Shown piece by piece: positions 8,507 to 18,944 of a stretch of DNA of 64,000 nt (position 1 is its first letter; each line of letters begins with the position of its first letter). Under the pieces are notes generated by a model. It saw only the letters and a list, made by a program, of their open reading frames with translations, ran no database searches and was not told the DNA's origin. The DNA is from Chryseobacterium sp. Bi04 (GTDB lineage: Bacteria; Bacteroidota; Bacteroidia; Flavobacteriales; Weeksellaceae): NCBI RefSeq assembly GCF_918698085.1, contig NZ_CAKKLP010000004.1, positions 1-64,000 of the forward strand, given 5' to 3'. A program made the translations under genes and the position numbers.

Positions 8507-11500
8507 ATGTTAAAGAAAATTATAAAAAGACCCGTACTGGCAACGGTTATTTCCGTATTGCTTGTTATTCTGGGAATTGTGGGGATGGTAAGTCTGCCGA
8601 TCACAAAATTTCCGGACATTGCACCGCCTACCGTGATGGTAACGGCAGCCTATCCGGGAGCCAACGCTGAAACGATTGCAAGATCTGTAGCTCCACCGCT
8701 GGAAAACGCGATTAACGGGGTAGAAAATATGGATTATATTACTTCTACAGCAAGTAATGACGGAACATTAAGTATTACTGTTATTTTTAAATTGGGAACA
8801 GACCCCGACCAGGCAGCCATTAATGTTCAGAACAGGGTAGCACAGGTAACAAACCAGCTTCCTGCTGAGGTAATCCAGGCCGGAATTACTACCGTGAAAA
8901 GACAAAACAGTATGATCGCCATGGTTTCCCTGACGAGTAAAGATGGTTCAATGAATGATCTTTTCCTTGAAAACTATGCCAAGATTAATATTGTCCCGGA
9001 ATTAAAAAGGGTAAAAGGAGTAGGGGATGCCATGGTATACGGAAATAAAGATTATTCAATGCGTATCTGGCTGGATCCGAATAAGCTGACTTCCTATAAT
9101 CTTACTCCTGCAGAAGTTTCCCGTGCTATTCAGACCCAAAACCTTGAAGCGGCACCGGGAAGATTGGGGGAGAGAAGTAAAGAGGTAATGGAATATGTAC
9201 TTCGCTACAAAGGAAAATTCACAGAGCCGGAACAGTATGAAAATATTACAATTAAAGCACTGAACGATGGTTCTGTCTTAAAATTAAAGGATATCGCCAA
9301 GATAGAATTTGGAGCTTACAGTTATACGGTTTCTTCCAATTATAACAAAAAAGCCTCTGTAACGATGGCGATCTTCCAGATGGCAGGATCCAATGCCAAT
9401 GAAGTACAAATTGCCCTTCAGGAGAGAATGAAAGAACTGGAAAAATCCTTTCCCGAAGGAATGGATTATGAAATTCCGTATGCTACAAAAGAAGCGTTGG
9501 ACCAGTCTATAGAACAGGTAATCCATACTTTAATTGAAGCATTTATCCTTGTATTTATTGTAGTATACATCTTCTTACAGGATTTCCGCTCTACTTTGAT
9601 TCCGGCTATTGCAGTTCCGGTATCTATCGTCGGAACCTTCTTTTTCATGAAAGTTTTCGGATTCTCTATCAATATTCTGACCTTATTTGCTCTGGTGCTC
9701 GCCATTGGTATTGTAGTAGATGATGCCATTGTAGTAGTAGAAGCGGTCCATGCTAAAATGGAGCATAAAAAACTGAATCCGAGGGCGGCAACCATGTCAG
9801 CCATGAGCGAGATCACAGGAGCTATTGTATCTATTACCTTGATTATGTCTGCGGTATTCGTTCCGGTAGCCTTTATGAGTGGTTCTACAGGGCTATTTTA
9901 TCAGCAGTTTGCATTAACGTTAGCTATTGCCATCATTATTTCTGCCGTGAATGCACTGACCCTGAGCCCGGCTTTATGTGCTTTATTCTTAAAACAGCAT
10001 CACGGTGGTTCTCATGAGAAAATGAATTTTAAAGACCGCTTCTTTGCCGGTTTTAATGCGAGTTTCAATAAACTGACTTTCCGTTACGGAAAAACGGTAT
10101 TATTCCTGTTAAAAAAGAAATGGATTGCTTTCATCCTGATCTTTGCTTTCGGAGGCTTGTTTGCATGGATGTCTATGACCACTCCTAAGGGGTTTATTCC
10201 GGATGAAGATCAGAGTTTCATAATTGTAACAGCCAATCTGGCTCCGGGAGCATCGAAAGACAGAACGTCAAAAGTAGTGTCCGATACAGAAGATCTTCTG
10301 ATGAAAAATCCTGCAGTCGATAAAGTGATTTCTGTAGACGGGCTGAATTTATTCAGTGGCTCTATGTCCTCTTCTGCCGCTTCTATATTTGTTAAATTAA
10401 AAAAGGCAGGACAAAGAGGATCTGTTAATAATATCAATGACATTATAGGACAAACCCAGGGAATGCTTTCTCAGGATAAAAGAGCAAATTTCCTTGTGAT
10501 CAATACCCCAACGGTAGATGGTTTTGGAAATACCAGTGGAATGGAGCTTGTGCTTCAGGACCGTACGAATGGAGAACTTCAGAATTTAGGAAACATATCT
10601 TACGGAATGATGGGTGCTTTGATGCAGAGGCCGGAAGTAGCGGTAGCATTTACAACATTTGATGTTACCTATCCTCAGTTTGAAGTCCTTGTCGACGAAG
10701 TGAAATCTGCCCAGCTGGGAGTCAATGTTTCTGATGTATTGGGAGTAATGCAGGGGTATTACGGAAGTATTCAGGCTTCGGATTTCAACAGATTTGGAAA
10801 ATATTATAGAGTATTGGTACAATCCACTCCGGAGACAAGACAGGATAAAGAATCCCTGAACGGAATTTTCGTTAAAAATAGCCTGGGACAAATGGTTCCT
10901 GTTAATACATTGGTAAGTTTAAAACAAGTGACGGGAGCTGAAGTGGTGGATCGTTTTAACCTTTTTAATTCATCTAATTTAACAGTGATGGCAGCTCCGG
11001 GATACAGTACAGGTCAGGCTATGGCAGCTATTGATGAAGTCAGCAAGCAGGTGCTTCCTCCGGGATATACGTATGATTATAAAGGTATGAGCCGTGAAGA
11101 AGCAGGGTCCAGCTCACAGTCGGTGATGATTTTCGGATTGTGTATTGTATTTGTATTCTTCCTTTTATCAGCCCAGTATGAAAGCTATATCCTTCCACTA
11201 GCGGTATTAATTGCTATTCCTGTAGGATTATCAGGAGTATTTGTGGGGATTACACTGGCTGATCTATCCAATAATATTTATGTTCAGATTGCACTGGTGA
11301 TGCTGATCGGGCTTCTGGCCAAGAACGGTATCCTGATTGTGGAATTTGCAATACAGAGACGTAGAGCGGGCAAAAGCCTCATTGCTTCTGCCGTTGAGGG
11401 GGCCAAAGCCCGTTTGCGTCCTATTTTGATGACTTCTTTAGCATTTATTACCGGATTGCTTCCGTTGCTATTTGTAGTAGGTCCGTCAGCGTTGGGTAAC

Positions 11501-11647
11501 CATTCTATTGGATATGCTGCCATTTCAGGAATGCTTTTCGGAACGATCTTAGGAATTTTTGTAGTTCCTGTTCTTTTCGTGGTATTCCAGGCTTTACATG
11601 AGAGAATCAATGGAAGAGTGGTAACGGATGCTGACTGGGAATATTAA
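8507..11647 (+). CDS. RND multidrug efflux pump, HAE1 (AcrB) family permease
   Basis: A 1046-residue inner-membrane pump, the normal length for AcrB homologues, with two TM bundles and two large periplasmic loops. The N-terminus 'IKRPVLATVISVLLVILGIV' is TM1. The TM4 proton-relay Asp pair is present in 'GIVVDDAIVVVEAVHAKME', and the TM10 Lys in 'LIGLLAKNGILIVEFA'. The 'TPKGFIPDEDQSF' linker begins the second half. All residues expected for proton coupling are visible, so the pump is probably functional. Flanked by its adaptor and channel. Substrates are likely hydrophobic drugs or dyes by family knowledge. Confidence 0.96.
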   Translation: MLKKIIKRPVLATVISVLLVILGIVGMVSLPITKFPDIAPPTVMVTAAYPGANAETIARSVAPPLENAINGVENMDYITSTASNDGTLSITVIFKLGTDPDQAAINVQNRVAQVTNQLPAEVIQAGITTVKRQNSMIAMVSLTSKDGSMNDLFLENYAKINIVPELKRVKGVGDAMVYGNKDYSMRIWLDPNKLTSYNLTPAEVSRAIQTQNLEAAPGRLGERSKEVMEYVLRYKGKFTEPEQYENITIKALNDGSVLKLKDIAKIEFGAYSYTVSSNYNKKASVTMAIFQMAGSNANEVQIALQERMKELEKSFPEGMDYEIPYATKEALDQSIEQVIHTLIEAFILVFIVVYIFLQDFRSTLIPAIAVPVSIVGTFFFMKVFGFSINILTLFALVLAIGIVVDDAIVVVEAVHAKMEHKKLNPRAATMSAMSEITGAIVSITLIMSAVFVPVAFMSGSTGLFYQQFALTLAIAIIISAVNALTLSPALCALFLKQHHGGSHEKMNFKDRFFAGFNASFNKLTFRYGKTVLFLLKKKWIAFILIFAFGGLFAWMSMTTPKGFIPDEDQSFIIVTANLAPGASKDRTSKVVSDTEDLLMKNPAVDKVISVDGLNLFSGSMSSSAASIFVKLKKAGQRGSVNNINDIIGQTQGMLSQDKRANFLVINTPTVDGFGNTSGMELVLQDRTNGELQNLGNISYGMMGALMQRPEVAVAFTTFDVTYPQFEVLVDEVKSAQLGVNVSDVLGVMQGYYGSIQASDFNRFGKYYRVLVQSTPETRQDKESLNGIFVKNSLGQMVPVNTLVSLKQVTGAEVVDRFNLFNSSNLTVMAAPGYSTGQAMAAIDEVSKQVLPPGYTYDYKGMSREEAGSSSQSVMIFGLCIVFVFFLLSAQYESYILPLAVLIAIPVGLSGVFVGITLADLSNNIYVQIALVMLIGLLAKNGILIVEFAIQRRRAGKSLIASAVEGAKARLRPILMTSLAFITGLLPLLFVVGPSALGNHSIGYAAISGMLFGTILGIFVVPVLFVVFQALHERINGRVVTDADWEY

Positions 11648-11652
11648 TTCAA

Positions 11653-13077
11653 ATGATTTTAAAAATGAAAATTAAAAATATAGTCTATATCGCATTCATT
11701 TCAGGAACAGCTATGTCCTGCAAAGTTCAGAAATATGAACGTCCTGAATTGAAAATGCCTGAGGCTTTCAGAAGTGACAGTATAGCTGTAGAGCAGAACG
11801 AGAATATCGCCAAGATCAGCTACAAAGATTTTTTCAAAGATCCTGTTCTCGTAGCATTGATTGACAAAGCTATGGTACAGAATAATGACCTTCAGCTAGC
11901 CTTAAAACAGATTGAGTTTGCCTCATTGGCTTATAATCAGAGTAAATGGGGAAATGTTCCTACGGTAAGTGCTGCTGCCAACGCAAATATCAGCCGCCCT
12001 TCGGATAACAGTATGAACGGGATGATGGCAGGGCAGTTCATGGGGAAAAGGTATATGGAAGATTATACAGCTTCTGTCAACCTTTCCTGGGAAGCCGATA
12101 TCTGGGGGAAGATCAAAGGAAGAAAAGAGCAGGCGCTGGCCGAATATCTTAAAACCCAGGAAGCCGGAAAGGCTGTGAAAACCCAGTTGGTGGCAGCTGT
12201 AGTGCAGGGATATTATAATGTATTAATGCTGGATACTCAGTTAGAGATCACAAAATCTAACCTTACCTATGCAGAAAATACCCTGAAATTTCTGACAAAA
12301 CAACAGGAACTTGGATTGACTACAGCGTTGGCGGTACAACAGCAGGAAATTGTAAGGGATCAGATCTTAAAATCAATTCCGGCTATTGAAAGTTCCGTTA
12401 CCACACAGGAAAATGCACTAAGTCTGCTTACAGGTTCAATGCCCGGTAAGATTGAAAGAAGTGCGAGCCTGAATACGGTAGCGTCTCCGGACCATATCGC
12501 AGCAGGTATCCCTTCAGAGCTGTTAAGCTACAGACCGGATATTAAAAGTGCTGAACTTGAGGTAAGGAAAAGTGCTGCGGCTATCCATGTGGCTAAAATG
12601 AGCATGTATCCTTCATTGAGCATTACTGCTCAGGGTGGAGTGAACGCATTTCAGATCAGCAAATGGTTCAGTGTGCCGGGATCACTTTTCGGAATGGCTG
12701 CCGGAGCTATTACACAGCCTATTTTGAATGGTAAGCAGCTGAAAACACAGTATGAGCAGTCTAAGGTGTTGGCAGATCAGGCTGAAATTACCTTTAAACA
12801 ATCTGTTTTAAAAGCAGTAGGCGAAGTTTCTGATGCTTTAGTCCAAATTCAGAAGCTTGAGGAACAGCAAAAAATAGCGGAAGGACTGGCTTTAAAATCC
12901 AATGAAGCGGTGAAGAAAGCTGATATTTTATTTAAATATAATTCAGCCACTTATGTAGAGGTGATCATTGCACAAACCAATAAGCTTCAGGCTGAACTGG
13001 AACTGGCTTCCCTGAAAGCGCAAAGACTGAATGCCATAACGGCACTCTATCGTTCTGTAGGAGGCGGATGGCAATAA
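11653..13077 (+). CDS. Outer-membrane efflux channel lipoprotein (TolC/OprM, NodT family)
   Basis: A 474-residue outer-membrane factor. The start at 11653 lies five bases after the pump stop; an ATG at 11665 is an equally good start. The signal ends in a lipobox-like GTAMSC. Two duplicated long helical halves follow ('NNDLQLALKQIEFASLAYNQ' and 'EVRKSAAAIHVAKMSMYPS'), including the family signature 'LLSYRPDIKSAELEVRKS'. It forms a trimeric channel across the outer membrane and completes the tripartite pump. A terminator lies ten bases downstream. Confidence 0.94.
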   Translation: MILKMKIKNIVYIAFISGTAMSCKVQKYERPELKMPEAFRSDSIAVEQNENIAKISYKDFFKDPVLVALIDKAMVQNNDLQLALKQIEFASLAYNQSKWGNVPTVSAAANANISRPSDNSMNGMMAGQFMGKRYMEDYTASVNLSWEADIWGKIKGRKEQALAEYLKTQEAGKAVKTQLVAAVVQGYYNVLMLDTQLEITKSNLTYAENTLKFLTKQQELGLTTALAVQQQEIVRDQILKSIPAIESSVTTQENALSLLTGSMPGKIERSASLNTVASPDHIAAGIPSELLSYRPDIKSAELEVRKSAAAIHVAKMSMYPSLSITAQGGVNAFQISKWFSVPGSLFGMAAGAITQPILNGKQLKTQYEQSKVLADQAEITFKQSVLKAVGEVSDALVQIQKLEEQQKIAEGLALKSNEAVKKADILFKYNSATYVEVIIAQTNKLQAELELASLKAQRLNAITALYRSVGGGWQ

Positions 13078-13087
13078 AGTAAAATTG

Positions 13088-13122
13088 AACCTGCTTCGTC
13101 TTTACCGATGAAGCAGGTTTTT
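13088..13122 (+). terminator. Terminator of the RND operon
   Basis: AACCTGCTTC/GAAGCAGGTT arms (13088-13097 and 13110-13119) followed by a T run. Confidence 0.85.
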
Positions 13123-13136
13123 AATCCATTATCATT

Positions 13137-13691
13137 ATGAAGAATACAAATATACAGGAGGGAATCATTCTTATTCCGGATTTTAGCGGATTTACAGAAT
13201 TTGTGTTCAATACAAAACTTTATACAGGAGAATATATTGTAAGACAACTACTTTCTACACTGATCGATGTGAACGGTCGTTATTTTGAAATCTCAGAGAT
13301 TGAAGGAGATGCCATTTTATTTTATAGGTATGACGAAAATCCTTCCTATCAGAATATTTCGAAAATACTCATGAAAATGAGGAATGCCTTTAATAAAAAA
13401 ATTGAAGAATTAAGTAAAAGTTTAAGTACTACTATAGCATTATCCTTGAAGTTTATTGTGCACTACGGAACATTTTCACAATATAATATCGGAAGTTTCA
13501 GAAAATTATACGGTAAAACCATTGTAGAAGCTCATCAGCTGCTGAAAAATGGGCTTGCAGAACAGCCTTCTTATGCGTTATTCAGCAACTCTTTTTTAGA
13601 AAACAGCAACAATCAGGAGACTGATCTTAATAAGGATAAATTTCGTCTGCCGGAAGTAGGCGTTATCCATTATTTTGAAAATATAAACTAG
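13137..13691 (+). CDS. DUF2652 family protein, cyclase-like fold
   Basis: A 184-residue cytoplasmic protein that I recognise as DUF2652, a family distantly similar to class III nucleotide cyclase domains. The 'LIPDFSGFTEFV' opening (about residues 12-23) resembles the cyclase metal-binding D-x-x-G-F segment, and 'ISEIEGDAILFYR' (about 53-65) resembles the second 'GD' motif. Residues needed for purine recognition are not obvious, so catalysis is uncertain. It follows the RND operon terminator and ends before another terminator, so it is probably monocistronic. Function unknown. Confidence 0.75.
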   Translation: MKNTNIQEGIILIPDFSGFTEFVFNTKLYTGEYIVRQLLSTLIDVNGRYFEISEIEGDAILFYRYDENPSYQNISKILMKMRNAFNKKIEELSKSLSTTIALSLKFIVHYGTFSQYNIGSFRKLYGKTIVEAHQLLKNGLAEQPSYALFSNSFLENSNNQETDLNKDKFRLPEVGVIHYFENIN

Positions 13692-14023
13692 CATATTTTT
13701 TAATATTAATCCTTGTAAATTTGCTATTGCTAGCGGCCCGGGTGAGAGAGATCCGGGCCTTTTTTTGTGTATAAAACAGTAAATGATTTTTAAGTGAAAA
13801 TGAAATTTGGAATACTGTATGGTTTTGAATAATTCGCTGTGAATTTGATGGTTATATGTTGTTTTTATTGGCGTTTTATTGTAAACGGTTTTGTTTTGCT
13901 GTTTTTTTTATTGCTTGGGAATCCGATATCTTACTAAGAATTAAGTATTTATTCGACTTTTTCACTATTGGGTGTAACAAATAGCTCCTCATAGTGGTCT
14001 TATAGAATAAACTATAATTTCAA
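13692..14023. other. Intergenic region upstream of the TonB receptor
   Basis: Holds the terminator at 13735-13767 and then about 255 bases of AT-rich sequence that presumably contain the receptor promoter. CACTAT/ATAGTG arms flank a 22-base loop about 40 bases before the start. No coding sequence seen. Confidence 0.4.
13735..13767 (+). terminator. Intrinsic terminator after DUF2652 gene
   Basis: GGCCCGG/CCGGGCC stem with an 11-base loop followed by seven T. Confidence 0.85.
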
Positions 14024-16195
14024 ATGAAAACAATTTTATTTCCAATAGCATTATTAGCAGGTTCTTTGACCTTGGCCCAAACCCAGGTTGCAAAAGATAC
14101 TGTTAAGCAAAAAGAGATTGAAGCCGTTACTCTGGTGGCCAGAAAACCGACGGTAGAATCTAAAGTAGACAGAACGGTATTTAATGTTGCCAACAGTGCT
14201 ATTCTTGCAGGAAATACAACGTGGGATGTTCTGAGAATGACCCCTTTGGTGAGTATTGATAATAATGATGCTGTAAAAGCAGAAGGGCAGACCGTAACGG
14301 TTTATATTAATGATAGAAAATCAGTTTTTACAGGTAAAGAATTAAAAGAATATCTTAAAACAATTCCGGCAGATAACCTGATGAAGATTGAAGTGATTAC
14401 AAGCCCTTCCTCAAGGTATGAAACTTCGGGCTCCGTGATCAATATTGTCCTGAAAAAAAGGGATGACGAAGGATTGAAAGGAAGTATCTCCTTAAACAAC
14501 AGGCAAAGTACCAAAAATTCACAATACACGAATTTCAACCTGAACTACCATAAGAAAAAATTTACCCAGACCCTGATAGGAGGTTACAATAGCGGAAATT
14601 ATGTACAGAAGACTGAAACATGGGATAACCGGTATGCAAGTAATAAAACGACCCAGTTTAATATGGAAAACGAGACGAGAAATGAAAGTCCTTCTCTTTC
14701 CTCTACCTCAGAATTTGAGTTGAATGACAAAAATAATATCGGATTTGTATTTGAGTATTCACAGAACAGGAATTTATCTCTGGCAGAATCTGATGGAATG
14801 ATCTTCACTAATGGAAATCCTGATGATTCTTTTCATCAGACTCAAAATATGTGGGGATTCAGCCGTAATTTAGGGACTAATGCCTTCTACAAATACTATG
14901 ATAAAGAAAAGAATAGGATTTTAGATATTAATTTAGGGACCAATTATTCCAGCAATGACAATGATAATTTAATTGATAAGGAAATTGATAAACAGGGAGT
15001 GAAAACCGCTCAGCAGCTAGGAATTATCAGCTCAAACCAAATGCGTAATTATTTTCTGAAAATAGATTATACGCAGCCTTTAGGTAAATCCGGAGGTACG
15101 ATAGAAGTAGGAGGTAAAACGGAAATCAACAATCATGTTATTCCCAACAGCCTTTATGGATTCAGTATGAACGATCCAAAGTCAGAATATTATAATCTTT
15201 CGAGAAATGATACCTTTCATTATGAGGATAATCTAAGTTCTTTATATGCCAATTACAGTAAAACATTTTTCGGAAAACTGGAAACAAGAATCGGGCTTCG
15301 GTATGAATATATTGATTATAAAGTAAGACAGGATGTTGCAGGTACAGAGAGAAAAGATGCGTATGGAACTTTTCTTCCCAATCTATTGCTGAAATATAAT
15401 TTTTCAGAGAAATTTGATTTGAGTCTTACCTATAACCGAAGCATTTGGAGACCTTGGTATTCTGAATTTAACCCTTTTCTGGCACCTGAAATCAATGGAA
15501 CATATTCCAGAGGAAATCTTTATCTGAATCCTAACCCTAATGACCGGCTTTATCTGAAATTCGGACTTTTGAAAAAGTACTTTATTTCTGCAAGGTATAT
15601 GCATACCAATCAGGATTACTGGACTACCTATGTAACGGAAAACGGGAGAACCGTTTCATTACCTGGGAACTTCGATGGAAAAGTTGAGAAATATTACCTT
15701 TTTGCCAATACCAACCAGAACTTCCTGAAAAATAAACTGAATGTAAATGCGGGATTCGGATGGTACTATATTAACAATAAGGATTTTAATGAGAAAAACA
15801 GGCTGGGGGGTAAAGATTATATCAGCTATTGGGGAGCTTCCGCCAATATATCATATACCAATCTCTTCAGTAAAAATATTAATGTAAGTGCATGGGTAGA
15901 ACTTGCCAATCAGAATAACGGAAATTCATACGCCAATAATACCAATGTTTTCCATAATATTTCAGTCACTAAAATATTCCCCAAAACTCAGATGGAACTG
16001 AGTATGCAGCTGATGAATATTTTTAAAAGACCCTATGCAGATAATACAACGTACAGCCAGGACGGGACTTTCAGAGAGTATTCAAAATGGGACTGGTACG
16101 GAGTTTCACTTACTTTTGTAAAACGTTTCGGAAATCAGAAAGTAAAAGAAAATACTAAAACTGATCTTGAGAAAAATTCAGGAGGAGCAAAGTAG
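14024..16195 (+). CDS. TonB-dependent receptor-like outer-membrane beta-barrel protein
   Basis: A 723-residue outer-membrane protein with signal peptide ('LFPIALLAGSLTLAQ'). The plug domain begins near residue 30 ('EIEAVTLVARKPTVESKVDR') and runs through 'IEVITSPSSRYETSGSVINI', the usual plug end. The barrel (outer membrane protein beta-barrel family) spans about residues 160-705 with many aromatic-ended strands. Unlike SusC proteins there is no N-terminal carboxypeptidase-like domain and no SusD neighbour. It probably takes up a metal chelate, peptide or other ligand; the substrate cannot be told. Flanked by terminators, so it is a single-gene unit. Confidence 0.88.
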   Translation: MKTILFPIALLAGSLTLAQTQVAKDTVKQKEIEAVTLVARKPTVESKVDRTVFNVANSAILAGNTTWDVLRMTPLVSIDNNDAVKAEGQTVTVYINDRKSVFTGKELKEYLKTIPADNLMKIEVITSPSSRYETSGSVINIVLKKRDDEGLKGSISLNNRQSTKNSQYTNFNLNYHKKKFTQTLIGGYNSGNYVQKTETWDNRYASNKTTQFNMENETRNESPSLSSTSEFELNDKNNIGFVFEYSQNRNLSLAESDGMIFTNGNPDDSFHQTQNMWGFSRNLGTNAFYKYYDKEKNRILDINLGTNYSSNDNDNLIDKEIDKQGVKTAQQLGIISSNQMRNYFLKIDYTQPLGKSGGTIEVGGKTEINNHVIPNSLYGFSMNDPKSEYYNLSRNDTFHYEDNLSSLYANYSKTFFGKLETRIGLRYEYIDYKVRQDVAGTERKDAYGTFLPNLLLKYNFSEKFDLSLTYNRSIWRPWYSEFNPFLAPEINGTYSRGNLYLNPNPNDRLYLKFGLLKKYFISARYMHTNQDYWTTYVTENGRTVSLPGNFDGKVEKYYLFANTNQNFLKNKLNVNAGFGWYYINNKDFNEKNRLGGKDYISYWGASANISYTNLFSKNINVSAWVELANQNNGNSYANNTNVFHNISVTKIFPKTQMELSMQLMNIFKRPYADNTTYSQDGTFREYSKWDWYGVSLTFVKRFGNQKVKENTKTDLEKNSGGAK

Positions 16196-16207
16196 TACAA
16201 GATAGGT

Positions 16208-16237
16208 AAGCAGGTTTCAGCGAGAAGCCTGCTTTTC
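16208..16237 (+). terminator. Terminator after TonB receptor
   Basis: AAGCAGG/CCTGCTT arms with a 13-base loop followed by a short T run. Confidence 0.65.
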
Positions 16238-16356
16238 ATTTCATGTAAGGTAAGTTGGAAGCCTGACGTTTTTTTGGTTAATTTTTATCTCCTTCAGATT
16301 TTAGATCTGTTAAGTACAAAACCTGAGAAAAATATAAAGCTGAATTTGATAACAAA

Positions 16357-16390
16357 TAAAAAGCAGATTCCTGTTAGGATCTGCTTTTAT
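16357..16390. terminator. Bidirectional terminator between convergent genes
   Basis: AAAAGCAGAT (16359-16368) and ATCTGCTTTT (16379-16388), with A and T runs on the two sides. It lies between the plus-strand receptor and the minus-strand GH3 gene. Confidence 0.75.
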
Positions 16391-16447
16391 AATTGTATAT
16401 CGATAGAAATCAACGAAGGCAGTCGGTTTCCATTAATAATCTTGTGT

Positions 16448-18712
16448 TTATTTCAGTGTAAACTTCACTTTCGTTTTAATTGCGTCTGAAGAATTTCCAA
16501 TCAGAGCTTCAAAATCTCCGGGTTCTGCTACCCAGTCATGTTTACCGGCATCAAAATAACTTAATGCAGTCTTATCGATGGTAAAAGCTACTTCTTTTTG
16601 TTCTCCGGGGTTTAAAAATACTTTTTCGAAACCTTTCAGCTCTTTTGCAGGGCGGGGAACAGATGATTTTAAATCACTGATGTAAAGCTGGGCTACTTCA
16701 GCACCTGCTTTCTTTCCTGTATTTTTTACACTCACTATAAAAGTGATGGTGTCACCCTGTGAAATTACCGTTTTATCCGCTTTTGCTTTTCCAAATTCAA
16801 AGCTAGTATAGCTTAATCCATGTCCGAAACTGAAAAGAGGCTTGATGTTTTTGGTATCATGCCAACGGTATCCAACAAAAATTCCTTCGTTATAGGTAAT
16901 ATTGATTGGGTTTTTCTGGTCTTTTCCTTTTCCTGCTGCAAATTCTTCTTTTTGTCCCGGATATTCTCCAAGTTGGTGAGCCGGGTTATCTTCCAGTTTT
17001 ACTGGAAAAGTAAAAGGAAGTTTTCCGGAAGGATTAGAATCCCCTGCTAAAACGGAAGCAATAGAATTTCCTGCTTCGGAACCCAGATACCATGCCTGTA
17101 CAACACTTGGAACCTCTTTAATCCATGGCATGGCCACAGCATTTCCGGATACCAGGACTACTGCAAGGTTTTTATTGGCTTTTGCCAGTGCAGAGATGAC
17201 GTGATCCTGATTGTAAGGAAGGCCATAACTTTTTCTGTCATTTCCTTCGCTGTCCTGGAAGTCTGCTTTATTCAGTCCGCCTACAAAGATGACATAATCT
17301 GACTTTTTAGCCAATGCTACAGCTTCGTTCAAAAGCTCTGTTTCAGAACGGCTGTCTTTTAAGTCCTGTCCGGACTTTACCCCGTTATACTCTCCACCAA
17401 TATCTCCTACATACCCTCTTGCATATTGAATGTCAGCCTGTTTTCCAAATCTGGATTTGATTCCGTCCAGAGGAAGCGCTTCATATTTTACCTTTAATGA
17501 TGACGAACCACCACCCACAGTCATAATCTTAATAGCATTTTCACCTATCACGGCGATTTTTTTGGCTTTATTAAGATCGATGGGAAGAACATTCCCCTGG
17601 TTCTTTAATAAAACAATTCCTTCCTCGCCAATTTCTTTTGCTACAGCTTTATGTTCCTCAGAAGCAATATTCCCAAAAGGTTTATTTCTGTTCATGGTGG
17701 TCTGATAGGCAAGACGAAGCAGCCTGGTTACTTTATCATCAAGCTCCGTGGTTCCTACTTTTCCGGATTTAATTAAATCAAGATAAGGCTTTGCCAGAAA
17801 GTAGTTGTCATAAGCATTTTTAGTTCCGGCAGAAAGACCATTGGTCCATGTTCCGAATTCAAGATCCAACCCGTTGTGGATGGCTTGTTCCGTATTATTG
17901 ACAGCTCCCCAGTCGGATACAACCACTCCCTTATATTTCCATTCTTTTTTCAGAATGTCATTCAGAAGATATTGATTCTGGCTGGCATACTGGCCTTTGT
18001 ACATATCGTAAGCACCCATAATCGTCCAGGAATCTCCTTCAGTTACTGCTGCTTTGAAGGGTGGAAGGTAGATTTCATAAAGCGTTCTGTCATCTACATT
18101 CACGTTACTTGTATGACGGAACATCTCCTGGTTATTGAGGGCAAAATGTTTTACAGAAGTTGCTACACCATTAGATTGTACTCCTTTAATATAAGGAACT
18201 ACCATTTTTGAAGTCAGATAAGGATCTTCCCCCATATATTCAAAATTTCTTCCGTTCAGGGGAGTCCTGTAAATATTTACTCCGGGTCCTAAAAGGATAT
18301 CTTTTTTCCTGTAGCGGGCTTCTTCTCCTAAAGCTTTACCATAGTTCCATGACATTTTTTTATTCCATGTAGCAGATAAAGCCGTCAGGGCAGGGTAGGC
18401 GATAATAGAATCATTGGTCCAACCTGCCTGGTCCCATTCGTCCCACATTACCTCAGGACGTACCCCATGAGGTCCGTCAGTAGTCCAGAATTCAGGAATT
18501 CCCAGTCTGGGAACACCCGGTGAGCTGAATTTTGACTGGGCATGCAGCATAGCCACTTTTTCTTCCAGTGTCATTCTGGAAAGAGCGTCCTGGATACGTT
18601 GTTCTACAGGTTTGGATTCGTCTAAATAAACCGGTAGAGTATTATTTGTCTGAGCCATATAAGAAACAGAAATAAGAGTGAATAAACTTACAATGGCGGT
18701 TTTCTTTAACAT
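16448..18712 (-). CDS. bglX: Exported beta-glucosidase, glycoside hydrolase family 3 (BglX-like)
   Basis: A 754-residue exported enzyme with signal peptide ('IVSLFTLISVSYMAQ'). The N-terminal GH3 TIM-barrel contains 'RLGIPEFWTTDGPHGVRPE', 'ATSVKHFALNNQE' (substrate-binding K-H) and 'GVVVSDWGAVNN', whose Asp is the catalytic nucleophile. The second alpha/beta sandwich domain follows ('IAVIGENAIKI', 'GSEAGNSIASVLAGDSNPSG'). A C-terminal fibronectin-III-like domain covers about residues 650-750. Length and architecture match periplasmic BglX. It hydrolyses terminal beta-linked glucose or related sugars in the periplasm. It has a textbook promoter and is monocistronic. Confidence 0.93.
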   Translation of the reverse strand: MLKKTAIVSLFTLISVSYMAQTNNTLPVYLDESKPVEQRIQDALSRMTLEEKVAMLHAQSKFSSPGVPRLGIPEFWTTDGPHGVRPEVMWDEWDQAGWTNDSIIAYPALTALSATWNKKMSWNYGKALGEEARYRKKDILLGPGVNIYRTPLNGRNFEYMGEDPYLTSKMVVPYIKGVQSNGVATSVKHFALNNQEMFRHTSNVNVDDRTLYEIYLPPFKAAVTEGDSWTIMGAYDMYKGQYASQNQYLLNDILKKEWKYKGVVVSDWGAVNNTEQAIHNGLDLEFGTWTNGLSAGTKNAYDNYFLAKPYLDLIKSGKVGTTELDDKVTRLLRLAYQTTMNRNKPFGNIASEEHKAVAKEIGEEGIVLLKNQGNVLPIDLNKAKKIAVIGENAIKIMTVGGGSSSLKVKYEALPLDGIKSRFGKQADIQYARGYVGDIGGEYNGVKSGQDLKDSRSETELLNEAVALAKKSDYVIFVGGLNKADFQDSEGNDRKSYGLPYNQDHVISALAKANKNLAVVLVSGNAVAMPWIKEVPSVVQAWYLGSEAGNSIASVLAGDSNPSGKLPFTFPVKLEDNPAHQLGEYPGQKEEFAAGKGKDQKNPINITYNEGIFVGYRWHDTKNIKPLFSFGHGLSYTSFEFGKAKADKTVISQGDTITFIVSVKNTGKKAGAEVAQLYISDLKSSVPRPAKELKGFEKVFLNPGEQKEVAFTIDKTALSYFDAGKHDWVAEPGDFEALIGNSSDAIKTKVKFTLK

Positions 18713-18736
18713 AATGCCTTTTTATTTGATTGTAAG

Positions 18737-18767
18737 CAAAAATAGCTAAAATTTTTATTATCTCAAA
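18737..18767 (-). promoter_or_regulatory. Consensus Bacteroidota promoter of the GH3 gene
   Basis: On the minus strand TTTG (18767-18764), 19 bases, then TATTTTTG (18744-18737). This is an exact match to TTTG-N19-TAnnTTTG, 24 bases before the start codon. Confidence 0.8.
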
Positions 18768-18791
18768 TTGAGAAAATGAAAAATAATCCGT

Positions 18792-18823
18792 AAAAAAACT
18801 GTCTACATAATTGTTTGACAGTT
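18792..18823 (-). terminator. Terminator of the eamA-metNIQ operon
   Basis: AACTGTC/GACAGTT arms; on the minus strand the hairpin is followed by seven T. It lies about 120 bases downstream of metQ. Confidence 0.7.
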
Positions 18824-18944
18824 CTTTTATATTTTCGAAGACTAAAAATGAGAAACGGGATGAAGATAATTCACTTTTGACGTTTATGAATCAGTGTTCG
18901 TAAAAACACTAAAAATTTGGGCCTTAAGATTCTCAAATTCAGCA